Shown piece after piece: positions 41,931 through 50,230 of a stretch of DNA of 64,000 nucleotides. This DNA comes from Caballeronia sordidicola. GTDB taxonomy: Bacteria; Pseudomonadota; Gammaproteobacteria; Burkholderiales; Burkholderiaceae. The stretch is taken from positions 310,001-374,000 of the forward strand of contig NZ_JNFG01000020.1 in assembly GCF_000729995.1 (NCBI RefSeq), given 5' to 3'. The position numbers were made by a program, and so were the translations under genes. Positions within the stretch are counted from its first letter, which is position 1. Each line of letters opens with the position of its first letter. Below the pieces are notes generated by a model, which did not search any database, was not told the DNA's origin, and saw only the letters and a program-made list of their open reading frames with translations.

Positions 41931-42866
41931 ATGAATAATCCTGCTATCGAAATATTTGACGAACGTGCCCGCGATCTCTTGAGCGCAGATGCGACGCTGG
42001 AGAAGCTTGCAACCGGATGCATTTGGAGCGAGGGTGCGGTCTGGATGCACGAAGATGGATCCGTGCTATGGAGCGATATTCCGAACAACCGCATGATGCG
42101 CTGGCAGCCTGAGGAGGGTGGGAGTGTCTGGCGCGATCAGGTGGAATATACCAATGGCCACACTCGTGAAGCGGACGGTAGCCTGCTGCATTGCTCTCAC
42201 GGTCAGCGCGCAGTTATTCGTACCCGGTTCGGCCCGAATCTCAGTGAGCCTGTCGATGAAGTCGTCGTCGACAACTACCATGGACGGCGGCTCAATTCAC
42301 CTAACGATGTGGTCGTCAAGAGCGACGGGACGATCTGGTTCAGCGATCCGCCGTACGGCATTTTGTCCGATCGCGAAGGGCATCAAGCCGCTCAGGAAAT
42401 GCGCGGTTGCCATGTGTTTCGATTTGACCCGCGAAATAAGACGCTGGATGTGATGACCGACCTTCTTATCTGCCCGAATGGGTTGGCGTTCTCGCCGGAC
42501 GAGTCACTGCTTTACGTGTCGGATACGTCGAAGGTTCCGTACGGTGACAAGGGTTTTCACAACATCCGCGTATTCGATGTAATAGACGGTCGAACGCTCA
42601 GCAACCCCCGGATCTTCGCCACGATTGCTGAAGGCGAGGGACTGTCCGACGGGTTTCGGCTCGACAGCCGAGGCTGGGTCTTCAGTAGCAGCGCGATCGG
42701 AATCCAGGTCTTTCATCCCGATGGCACCAGGCTTGCACTCATTCATGTGCCGGAAATTGTGGCGAACCTGACGTTCGGGGGCGAGAACCGCGACCAGATG
42801 TTTATCGTCGCTTCCACGTCCCTCTACCGTATCAACGTGAACGCGCAAGGCATACAGCGCCCGTGA
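41931..42866 (+). CDS. SMP-30/gluconolactonase family protein
   Basis: 311-residue six-bladed beta-propeller lactonase. The metal-site segments are visible: CIWSEGAVWM (Glu ligand), LNSPNDVVVKSDGTIWFSDP (Asn and catalytic region) and CPNGLAFSPDESLLYVSD (second Asn and Asp). The family hydrolyses sugar-1,5- or 1,4-lactones to aldonic acids. It follows the SDR by 137 bp in the same direction; together they could oxidise a sugar to its lactone and open it. Confidence 0.9.
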   Translation: MNNPAIEIFDERARDLLSADATLEKLATGCIWSEGAVWMHEDGSVLWSDIPNNRMMRWQPEEGGSVWRDQVEYTNGHTREADGSLLHCSHGQRAVIRTRFGPNLSEPVDEVVVDNYHGRRLNSPNDVVVKSDGTIWFSDPPYGILSDREGHQAAQEMRGCHVFRFDPRNKTLDVMTDLLICPNGLAFSPDESLLYVSDTSKVPYGDKGFHNIRVFDVIDGRTLSNPRIFATIAEGEGLSDGFRLDSRGWVFSSSAIGIQVFHPDGTRLALIHVPEIVANLTFGGENRDQMFIVASTSLYRINVNAQGIQRP

Positions 42867-42883
42867 GCGTCCAGCAGACAAAA

Positions 42884-43612
42884 CTAATGCGCCCTCAGGT
42901 CGGACAAGAAAGCCTTGGATCGTGCATGCTGTGGCGCTGTAAAGAATGCTTCCGGAGCGTTCTCTTCGAGAATAACGCCTCGGTCCATGAACCAGACGCG
43001 GTCGCTCACCTCGCGCGCGAATCCCATTTCATGGGTCACGCAAACCATGGTCATGCCGTCCTTGGCAAGCGACTTCATGACGCTTAAGACTTCGCCGACC
43101 ATCTCAGGATCCAACGCGCTTGTCGGCTCGTCAAACAGCATGACTGGCGGGTTCATGGCGAGCGCTCGCGCAATCGCGACTCGTTGTTGCTGTCCGCCAG
43201 ACAACTGCTGCGGATACGAGTTTGCCTTGTGGGCGAGCCCGACCCGATCGAGCAAAGCCACGGCCTGCTCTCGGGCTTCACGTTTGCTCCGTCCTGATAC
43301 GCGGACTGGCGCCAGGCACACGTTCTCGGTCACTGATAAGTGCGGAAAGAGGTTGAACGACTGAAACACAAAGCCGATGCCGCTGCGAAAGTCATTGATT
43401 CGCAGACCGGGTGCATGAATATCCTGTCCGTTCACATGGATAGCACCGGACTTGATCTCCTCGAGGCGATTCACGGTCCGAATGAGCGTGGATTTCCCCG
43501 ACCCGGATGGGCCGCAAATGACGACGACCTCGCCTTTCTTTACTTCGGCCGTGACGTCCGTGAGCGCCTGATACTCCCCGTACCACTTATTGACCATCGA
43601 GAACTGAATCAT
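42884..43612 (-). CDS. polar amino acid ABC transporter ATP-binding protein (GlnQ-like)
   Basis: 242-residue ATPase with Walker A GPSGSGKSTLIR, signature LSGGQQQRVAIARAL and Walker B VMLFDEPTSALD. ATG 43612 has AGGAG 8 nt upstream and lies within the end of the permease gene (overlap of 26 bases), so the two are coupled. Last gene of a binding protein-permease-permease-ATPase operon. Energises uptake of a polar amino acid or related compound. Confidence 0.93.
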   Translation of the reverse strand: MIQFSMVNKWYGEYQALTDVTAEVKKGEVVVICGPSGSGKSTLIRTVNRLEEIKSGAIHVNGQDIHAPGLRINDFRSGIGFVFQSFNLFPHLSVTENVCLAPVRVSGRSKREAREQAVALLDRVGLAHKANSYPQQLSGGQQQRVAIARALAMNPPVMLFDEPTSALDPEMVGEVLSVMKSLAKDGMTMVCVTHEMGFAREVSDRVWFMDRGVILEENAPEAFFTAPQHARSKAFLSDLRAH

Positions 43613-44324
43613 TTGCAATGCTCCTGAGCTGCGTGATCTTGGGGGTTCGCTTGCGCGTGATGGTGCGCTCCAGGTGTTGAGCGCATTGTGTGAGCACGAA
43701 GCACACGAGAAAGTAAGTGATGGCCAAAATGAGAAAAACGGGAAATGGACGCGTCAGCAAATTGTTATTCACCTGGTTTGCCGAAAAGGTCAGTTCCTGC
43801 ACGCTGATAACGTACCCAATGGATGTCTCCTTGATGATTGAGACGAACTGGCTGATGATGCTGGGCACCATGTTGTAGAGCGCTTGCGGCATGATCACCC
43901 ACAGCATCGTCTTCCAATATCCCATTCCCAGCGCGCGCGAGGCCTCGACCTGTCCCTTCGGAAGCGCCTGGATGCCTGCGCGTACCACCTCAGAGAGATA
44001 GGCCGACTCATAGACGATGAGCGTACAGATAAGCGTCGTGAAGGCAGTCACGCTGTGACCGACCAGGACGGGCACAAGGAAGTATCCCCAGAAAACAAAC
44101 ATCACCAGGGGAACGCCGCGCACGATGTAGATCAGTACGGTAGAGCTTGCGTAGAGAAACCTGATGGGCGAGGTCCTGCATAGCGCGATTCCAATGCTGA
44201 TGGGGAAAGACAGAACCAGACCCATCACGGAAAGGATGAGTGTCAGGGCAAGGCCACCAAGCGGGCCTTTCGGATACTGTCCGACCAGCAGAAGCAACCA
44301 GTTGTCTTGAATGATGTCGAGCAT
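43587..44324 (-). CDS. amino acid ABC transporter permease 2 (GltK-like)
   Basis: 245-residue membrane subunit with five or six transmembrane helices and the EAA-type loop (ASRALGMGYWKTMLWVIMPQAL) that docks on the ATPase. It begins 4 bases after the stop of the preceding permease gene and overlaps the ATPase gene. The two permeases form the heterodimeric channel typical of glutamate/aspartate-type systems. Confidence 0.92.
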   Translation of the reverse strand: MLDIIQDNWLLLLVGQYPKGPLGGLALTLILSVMGLVLSFPISIGIALCRTSPIRFLYASSTVLIYIVRGVPLVMFVFWGYFLVPVLVGHSVTAFTTLICTLIVYESAYLSEVVRAGIQALPKGQVEASRALGMGYWKTMLWVIMPQALYNMVPSIISQFVSIIKETSIGYVISVQELTFSANQVNNNLLTRPFPVFLILAITYFLVCFVLTQCAQHLERTITRKRTPKITQLRSIANDSVLDGQ

Positions 44325-44327
44325 GGG

Positions 44328-45026
44328 TTACCTCGCCTGGTTCTGAATACGCTTTTCAACCAGGGCGCCCAGTCCCATCAGACCCAGGGAAACGGCGAGA
44401 TAGAACAATGTCGCAACGGCGTAAGCTTCGAACGTCCTGAACGTTTCGTTCTCGATCTCACGAACGACGTACGTCATTTCCGCGGCGCCAATGGTCATCG
44501 CCAGGCTCGTGTTCTTGAACAGCAGGACGGTGTGGTTGATAAATGTCGGCAACGCATTTCTAATGGCTTGTGGAAGCGTCACATAACGCATGGTGCCGAA
44601 AAAGCTCAGGCCCAGGGATCGTGCCGCTTCCTGTTGACCGTGGTGCACCGACCTTAGCCCGCTGCGCAGGTCTTCAGAGAAGTACGCCGACATGCACAGG
44701 CCGACTGCAATCGACGCAAAAATCAACTCTCCATCGTGTGCATTGATCCATGACTGCGCGGCGTCTGGAAGAAGTGTCGGGACCCCAAAATACCAAAGCA
44801 GAATCTGCACGAGCATAGGAACGTTCTGGTGGTAAGCAACGAATGCAGCAACGGCTTTAGTTGCTACGGGAATGCCGGATGCGCGCAGCACTGCGAGCAC
44901 CACGCCGAGTCCTACCGCCAGGGTCCAGCTCGTTGCCGTCAGCTCGAAGGTCTTGATTGCCCCCGACACAAGCAGATGTGCAAAGGGTCCGGCAAAGATC
45001 GGGTCGAAATCAAGGCGTCCAGACAT
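44328..45026 (-). CDS. amino acid ABC transporter permease 1 (GltJ-like)
   Basis: 232-residue membrane subunit with the HisMQ signature and EAA loop (AARSLGLSFFGTMRYVTLPQAI). A strong ribosome site (AAGGAG) precedes ATG 45026. It starts 43 bp after the substrate-binding protein gene. Confidence 0.92.
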   Translation of the reverse strand: MSGRLDFDPIFAGPFAHLLVSGAIKTFELTATSWTLAVGLGVVLAVLRASGIPVATKAVAAFVAYHQNVPMLVQILLWYFGVPTLLPDAAQSWINAHDGELIFASIAVGLCMSAYFSEDLRSGLRSVHHGQQEAARSLGLSFFGTMRYVTLPQAIRNALPTFINHTVLLFKNTSLAMTIGAAEMTYVVREIENETFRTFEAYAVATLFYLAVSLGLMGLGALVEKRIQNQAR

Positions 45027-45069
45027 GCATCACTCCTTCTGTCAGATCTCGCTGGCTATCCATATTTGA

Positions 45070-45897
45070 TTAGCCGGGAATGGGTGCAGTGGTGAAATCG
45101 CGCTTCATCTTGAAGGGCGAACCAGTACCGAGCCACTTGTCGAAAATCTGCTGCGACTCACCGGACGCCTGCATTTTTACCAATGCGCTGTTGACTGCTT
45201 CGGCTAGCTTGGGTTCATCCTTCCTCATTCCGAGCCCCCAATATTCGCGGCCGACCGGCGGGTTCAGGATGGTGATCGTGTTGGCGTTAGCGCCGAGCTT
45301 GTCGATGAACCGGTGCATGAGGCTCTCCGACAGCACGTATCCATCGACCTTCTTTTGGGCCAGGGCCATGAACGCGGATGGCGCGTCGTCATAGCTGACA
45401 ATTTGTGCGGTAGGCAATGCGCGTTGGACCATGGGTATGTTGCTCGATCCCTTGATCGTGCTGATACGTTTGCCTGCCAGGTCGTTGAGCGTCTTGTTAG
45501 CGCTTCCCGTGGATGCGGCAATCACCTGGTTGCTGACGAAGTAGGTGTCCGAGAAAGTAATCTGTTGCGCACGCTGCGCGTTGTATCCCAGAACAGCGGC
45601 GAGAATATCGACGCGTCCTTGCGTCAGTTCGGGAATGCGTGCGTCCAGTGACAGGACCTTCAGTTCGGGCTTAACGCCCAACTCCTTCGCCACGCCCTTG
45701 CAGAAGTCGACGTCATAGCCGACTATTTCACGGGTCTCGGGGTCTTGAAATCCAAAGGGTGCGCCGTTGCTGAGAACCCCGCATACAAGCGTGCCATGTG
45801 CCTTTACGTCGGCAAGCTGGTCGGCGTTCGCAACCTTCGCGCCGGTCACCAGGGCGACGACCGCGGCTACCGCGATGCATGTTTTGTATCGGTTCAC
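45070..45897 (-). CDS. amino acid ABC transporter substrate-binding protein
   Basis: 275-residue periplasmic binding protein (SBP_bac_3). The signal peptide is MNRYKTCIAVAAVVALVTGA with cleavage near ANA. The mature domain begins LADVKAHGTLVCGVLSNGAP and contains FGFQDPETREIVGYDVDFCKG, the usual ligand-binding lobe entry. First gene of the operon and divergent from a class V aminotransferase gene across a 280-bp region with inverted repeats, suggesting that the imported compound is the aminotransferase substrate. Confidence 0.92.
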   Translation of the reverse strand: MNRYKTCIAVAAVVALVTGAKVANADQLADVKAHGTLVCGVLSNGAPFGFQDPETREIVGYDVDFCKGVAKELGVKPELKVLSLDARIPELTQGRVDILAAVLGYNAQRAQQITFSDTYFVSNQVIAASTGSANKTLNDLAGKRISTIKGSSNIPMVQRALPTAQIVSYDDAPSAFMALAQKKVDGYVLSESLMHRFIDKLGANANTITILNPPVGREYWGLGMRKDEPKLAEAVNSALVKMQASGESQQIFDKWLGTGSPFKMKRDFTTAPIPG

Positions 45898-46031
45898 TAG
45901 AGTTCTCCAAAAGGACGAGAGTTAAGTCAGCGCATGGCTTCAGGGTTATTGCCTAGTGCCGCGCGACCCTGTTGGAAATCATTCTTCCACGCAGAAAATC
46001 CGTTAAAAAGTGATATTTTTAGATAGTGTTG

Positions 46032-46071
46032 CATCGCTTTTATTCATCAAGTCGCCGGAAATAAAGCGATG
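46032..46071. promoter_or_regulatory. inverted repeat in the divergent transporter/aminotransferase promoter
   Basis: CATCGCTTTTAT (46032-46043) and ATAAAGCGATG (46061-46071) form an 11-bp inverted repeat with one bulged T. The motif TCGCTTTT recurs at about 46090. The spacing suits a LysR-type tetramer, and a LysR gene lies downstream of the aminotransferase. Confidence 0.5.
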
Positions 46072-46177
46072 GTAAAACATCAAAAAAAATCGCTTTTCGT
46101 CTAGTTTTGCCGGACTTATCGTGGACCCGAAATGTCGCGAGAGTGTCTTGCGAATGACGACGATAAAGGGATAGACG

Positions 46178-47476
46178 ATGGAAAGCGCCGACGGGCAACT
46201 TTTCAGCGACGCGCTGATGCGCGTTGTCAGGGAGAGGTTTCACTATGTTGATTCGGACTTCACGGGACGCAAACGGCTCTACTTTGACAACGCCGGCGGC
46301 TCCTATCGCCTGAAGAGGGCAGTTGAGCGATACGCCGAAGTCGACTTGATTCCGGATAACCCGGAGCGCATCCATGAAGTCGCCCGCGCGTTGCAGGCAA
46401 TACAAAAGAAGGGGGCCGAAGATGCCCGCCTGATCCTGAACGCGACAGATGGAACCATCTATGCCTCGTTGACCGCCTCGGGTGCCATGTTCCAGATGGT
46501 CCAGGCGATTGCGGGAGCCGTTCCGGGGACCAACATGGTGACGACGGTTTTGGAGCATCCGTCCTCGTACGACGCCATGGCGCTGTACGCGCAAGGGCTG
46601 GGTAAAGAGTTGCGTGTAGCGAAGAGCAATCGTGTCACAGGCGGAATAGATGTCGAGGAGGTGCTTGGGCTGATCGATTCCGAGACTTGCCTGCTTAGTC
46701 TTATTTATGCCTCGAACATCACGGGCGCAAAAATCGACCTCGAGCGGATTGTGCGGGAAGCAAGAGCGATCAAACCGGATTTGTACATTGTGGTTGATGC
46801 CGTGCAGCACGCGCCGCACGGTTTGATCGATGTAAAAAAGACACCCGTTGACGGTATCAATTTTGCGCCCTACAAATTTTTTGGATGCAGAGGGTCCGGT
46901 ATCTCGTGGCTCTCTGCCCGCGCGGCGAGGTTGCCCCATCAGAAGCTTGCCGCAAAACCAGAAGATTACTGGGACCTGGGCAGTTCGGCGCCGGCGCAGT
47001 TCGCCGTCATAACCGAGATAGTGGACTATGTATGTTGGCTCGGCGCTCAGTGCGTGGATTCGACTGATCGCAGGACGCAATATGCGGCGGGCATGAAGGC
47101 TATCGGATTGCACGAGCGGGCCCTGCTTTCAAGAATGCTCAACGGAAGCAGAGAAGTACGCGGGCTTCGCGGCCTGCCGGGCGTCAAGGTATTACTGGAC
47201 CACGGTGACCTGACACGCCGCGACCTGATACTCGCTATTGCATTCGAAGACCTTGCCGAGGTCGAGGCGGTCAGGGAATACGAGCACCGCGGAGTCATTG
47301 TCTACGAGCGGGTTTCAACCAGCATCTACTCGAAGCGGATGCTCGAATCGTTCGGGTTGACGGGGGCGGTCCGCATCTCACCCCTGCACTGCAATTCACC
47401 CGAAGACATAGATACATTTCTCCAGGTGACTGCCGATATCGCTGAGAAGGCGGCCGTCAACCGCGTCAGCGCGTAA
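46178..47476 (+). CDS. class V aminotransferase (cysteine desulfurase/epimerase-like)
   Basis: 432-residue PLP enzyme of fold type I. The PLP-binding Lys is K233 in NFAPYKFFGCRGSG; the Asp and Gln that hold the ring nitrogen are in VVDAVQHAPHG, and the substrate region DNAGGSYRLKRAV is at the N terminus. The family includes cysteine desulfurases, isopenicillin N epimerase-like and various lyases. Divergence from a polar amino-acid importer and a following LysR gene point to catabolism of an imported amino acid rather than Fe-S assembly; there are no isc or suf genes. Confidence 0.88.
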   Translation: MESADGQLFSDALMRVVRERFHYVDSDFTGRKRLYFDNAGGSYRLKRAVERYAEVDLIPDNPERIHEVARALQAIQKKGAEDARLILNATDGTIYASLTASGAMFQMVQAIAGAVPGTNMVTTVLEHPSSYDAMALYAQGLGKELRVAKSNRVTGGIDVEEVLGLIDSETCLLSLIYASNITGAKIDLERIVREARAIKPDLYIVVDAVQHAPHGLIDVKKTPVDGINFAPYKFFGCRGSGISWLSARAARLPHQKLAAKPEDYWDLGSSAPAQFAVITEIVDYVCWLGAQCVDSTDRRTQYAAGMKAIGLHERALLSRMLNGSREVRGLRGLPGVKVLLDHGDLTRRDLILAIAFEDLAEVEAVREYEHRGVIVYERVSTSIYSKRMLESFGLTGAVRISPLHCNSPEDIDTFLQVTADIAEKAAVNRVSA

Positions 47477-47540
47477 CTTCGTGGTTGGTTTACAGATCCG
47501 TTCCAGCTGGCAAATTACGAAGGGTGAAATGAGTCTGAAA

Positions 47541-47570
47541 AGAGATGTTATTGTCGCTAATAACATCTCT
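47541..47570. promoter_or_regulatory. 12-bp perfect inverted repeat before the LysR gene
   Basis: AGAGATGTTATT and AATAACATCTCT are perfect complements around a 6-nt loop, ending 23 bp before the LysR start codon and 64 bp after the aminotransferase stop. No T-tract follows, so a simple terminator is unlikely; an operator for autoregulation, or a hairpin in the leader, fits better. Confidence 0.65.
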
Positions 47571-47593
47571 TGCGCACCTGTACCCGGACCGAC

Positions 47594-48517
47594 ATGCTTA
47601 CTTTCAAACAGATGGAAGCGTTGTACTGGATTGTCCAGTTGGGGTCGTTCGAGGCCGCTGCCGGGAAATTGAACGCGAGCCAGTCGGCGATATCGAAACG
47701 GATCCATGAACTGGAGTCGACATTCGACTTCCTTGTATTTGACCGGACGTCGCGCAGCGCCCGGCTTACCGAAAAGGGCAATGAGCTGTTCGAGTATGCG
47801 AAGGAGCTGCTGGAACGGCGGGACGAAATTGTTGAGCGGGTAAGCGCCAAAGAGGTGCTCGTTCGGCGGGTCCGAATAGGAGTCACCGAATTGACGGCGC
47901 TTACGTGGTTACCGCGCCTGATATCTGTTATTAAAGAAACCTATCCAAAGGTCATTGTTGAAGCTGAGGTCGAGCTGAGCGCCACGCTGAGGGACCGGCT
48001 CGCTACCGACACCGTAGATCTGATCATTGTTCCCCAGGCTGCAGCAAGCGAGCGTTTTACCAGCCTCCCGGTTGGCATCGTGGAAAATGCCTGGATGTGT
48101 TCTCCCTCGCTTCACTCCGGCAAAGCGACGATACCCATTGCGGACATTGCCCAGCTTCCCTTGCTTCTGCAGGGCAATCTCTCAGGGACCGGGCTGACCT
48201 ACTCGCAGTTCTTGTCCGAGAACGGGGTGAGCACGGCGAAAATCCTGGTGGCAAACAATCTGGTCGCTCAGATCGGGCTGACAGTCTCAGGAATGGGCGT
48301 GAGCTACCTGCCGAAGACCTGTCTTAACTATATGGTCACGGCCGGTATCCTGAAGATTATCAAAACGAAGCCCGCGCTTCCGCCGGTCCATTACGTGGCG
48401 CTCCACCGAGCAGAGCACGCTTATTCGCTTAGCAATCAGGTCGCGCAACTGGCGCAGAAGTGCTGCGATTTCAATGCGAATCTGCTGGATCCGCGGGCGT
48501 TATCGCCGGAGAAATGA
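47594..48517 (+). CDS. LysR family transcriptional regulator
   Basis: 307-residue regulator with the N-terminal HTH (FEAAAGKLNASQSAISKRIHEL) and the effector domain (LVRRVRIGVTELTALTWLPRL). ATG 47594 gives the standard N terminus MLTFKQMEALYWIVQLG. It lies 117 bp after the class V aminotransferase gene in the same direction and is the only regulator near the amino-acid ABC operon, so it probably controls both. A 12-bp inverted repeat just upstream is a likely autoregulatory site. Confidence 0.9.
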   Translation: MLTFKQMEALYWIVQLGSFEAAAGKLNASQSAISKRIHELESTFDFLVFDRTSRSARLTEKGNELFEYAKELLERRDEIVERVSAKEVLVRRVRIGVTELTALTWLPRLISVIKETYPKVIVEAEVELSATLRDRLATDTVDLIIVPQAAASERFTSLPVGIVENAWMCSPSLHSGKATIPIADIAQLPLLLQGNLSGTGLTYSQFLSENGVSTAKILVANNLVAQIGLTVSGMGVSYLPKTCLNYMVTAGILKIIKTKPALPPVHYVALHRAEHAYSLSNQVAQLAQKCCDFNANLLDPRALSPEK

Positions 48518-48683
48518 GGCATCGTATGCCACGGTCAAATTTTGATTGTCCAGACGTTTCCGTTTAAGCCCGTTTTAATTTTTGGTTGCCACTATAGCTA
48601 CGCAAACGAGTGTCTAAGGGTGCTTGTTTCACCGCCCGCATCGATGGCGATACCGGGAGTTACTGAGGGGAGTCGAATCAGAC

Positions 48684-49160
48684 ATGCTTAACAAATCGAG
48701 AACGCGCAAACATACCCATGCGGCGATGTCGCCGCTGCTGCGAGCATTGACATACAGTCATGCTGCACATGAACCCGTCACCCAGGGCATGCTTCTGCAG
48801 TGTTATGTGGGGTTGGATGCGTTTCGACGGGGTCACGGTTCACGCGAACTATTTACGACTCTGGGCCGACAACTGCTTGTTGCTGAGGAGCTGTGCCTCA
48901 TCGGCTATCAGCCAGACGAAATTTCGGACGTACGAGAAGCCCTCGCGGCGATGGTGCATATCGACGCCACCAGGAGAGAAGAGGGTGTATGGCTCATGGG
49001 CGATGTCGAGTACGCATGGTTGTGCGTAGCATTCGAGATCTTCGGCCGCCAGTTGGCAGTTGCATCCCTGGATAGCATCGCCAAGGCCGAAACGCGGATG
49101 GTGGAAGGCTTGCTAAGAGTCAAACCAACTCCTGCTATTATTGTTGACGCGTCCGTGTAA
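48684..49160 (+). CDS. conserved-looking hypothetical protein
   Basis: 158-residue soluble protein from ATG 48684 (GGGGAG about 12 nt upstream), beginning with a basic segment (MLNKSRTRKHTHAAMSPLLR) and then helical sequence (HGSRELFTTLGRQLLVAEEL; VEYAWLCVAFEIFGRQ). The layout resembles small Burkholderia proteins sometimes mislabelled as Fis-family regulators, but I see no HTH. It converges with the ureohydrolase gene. Function is unknown. Confidence 0.6.
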   Translation: MLNKSRTRKHTHAAMSPLLRALTYSHAAHEPVTQGMLLQCYVGLDAFRRGHGSRELFTTLGRQLLVAEELCLIGYQPDEISDVREALAAMVHIDATRREEGVWLMGDVEYAWLCVAFEIFGRQLAVASLDSIAKAETRMVEGLLRVKPTPAIIVDASV

Positions 49161-49211
49161 GGCGATGTGGAACTCATGCAAGTGATAGCGGAAGGGCAGA
49201 TGAAAAATCTC

Positions 49212-50186
49212 CTACCGCAGAGTATTACGTCTAGCGCCATGTCTGAACAGGCAAACGAGATCGCTTGCGATATGGGCGGCGGCTAATGCAGTGATGTCGG
49301 CGTGGTCATAGGCGGGAGCGACCTCCACTACATCCGCACCGACCATGTCGACTTCGGTAAGTCCCCGAATCATTGCAAGGGCTTGGGCGGTCGTGAGCCC
49401 TCCCGGCACTGGCGTCCCCGTACCGGGCGCATACGCCGGGTCCAGACCATCGACGTCGAACGTCAGATAGGTCGGGCGGTTGCCCACAATGGCCAGGATG
49501 CGCTCGACAGTGGCCTTGCTACCGTTCTCGTGAACGAATGGCGCATCAAGGACATTGATGCCCATGAAGTCATCGTTCCAGGTACGAATGCCAATTTGCA
49601 CCGAATGCGCAGGATCGATCAATCCCTCCTTGACCGCTTTGTAAAACATCGAACCGTGATTCAGGCTATCGGGCTGATCGTCGGGCCAGGTGTCGCAATG
49701 CGCATCGAAGTGAATCAACGAAAGTGGTTGTCCGTATTTCTCGGCGTGCGCCACAAGCAGCGGGTAGCTTATATAGTGGTCACCGCCCAGCGTCAGCATG
49801 CGCGCGCCTGAATCAAGAATCGCGCGGGCGTGCTCGATGATCGTCTGCTTGATGGTCGACGGATTGTGGACGTCGAGCCAGCAGTCGCCATAGTCGATAA
49901 CCGCATAGTCGTCGAAGGGATTGAGACCCCAAGGATATGGCAGTAATACGCCGAGTTGACTGCTGGCCGCACGTATGGCGCGCGGGCCGAGGCGCGCTCC
50001 CGGCCGGTTCGTCGTAGCGATATCAAGCGGGATGCCCGTGATGGCCAGATCCACGCCGGTCAGGTCCTTGGTGTAAATTCGGCGCATGAACGAAGTCACG
50101 CCGGCATAGGTATTTTCTCTTGATGATCCATACAGAGATTCGCGTCGTATGGCTCCGTCGCCGCGAAGCACTTCGGGTTTATTCAT
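49212..50186 (-). CDS. ureohydrolase (agmatinase/guanidinobutyrase type)
   Basis: 324-residue Mn-dependent enzyme that cleaves a guanidino group to urea and an amine. All six metal ligands are present: His137 (GGDH), Asp161, His163 and Asp165 (FDAHCD), and Asp244 and Asp246 (FDVDGLDP). The sequence PGTGTPVPGGLT is characteristic of agmatinase and guanidinobutyrase rather than arginase. ATG 50186 starts at the conserved region; the frame is open further upstream. Last gene of a minus-strand operon with an amino-acid importer, class III transaminase and gamma-glutamyltransferase, so the substrate may be a guanidino acid or amine released by them. Confidence 0.9.
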   Translation of the reverse strand: MNKPEVLRGDGAIRRESLYGSSRENTYAGVTSFMRRIYTKDLTGVDLAITGIPLDIATTNRPGARLGPRAIRAASSQLGVLLPYPWGLNPFDDYAVIDYGDCWLDVHNPSTIKQTIIEHARAILDSGARMLTLGGDHYISYPLLVAHAEKYGQPLSLIHFDAHCDTWPDDQPDSLNHGSMFYKAVKEGLIDPAHSVQIGIRTWNDDFMGINVLDAPFVHENGSKATVERILAIVGNRPTYLTFDVDGLDPAYAPGTGTPVPGGLTTAQALAMIRGLTEVDMVGADVVEVAPAYDHADITALAAAHIASDLVCLFRHGARRNTLR

Positions 50187-50230
50187 GACGTTCGTTACCC
50201 CACTGATGATGGACGCGATAGCCAAATCTT

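Noticed and set aside
46040..47113. 357-codon minus-strand frame across the class V aminotransferase
   Set aside because: The aminotransferase has catalytic motifs; the antisense frame has none and no ribosome site.
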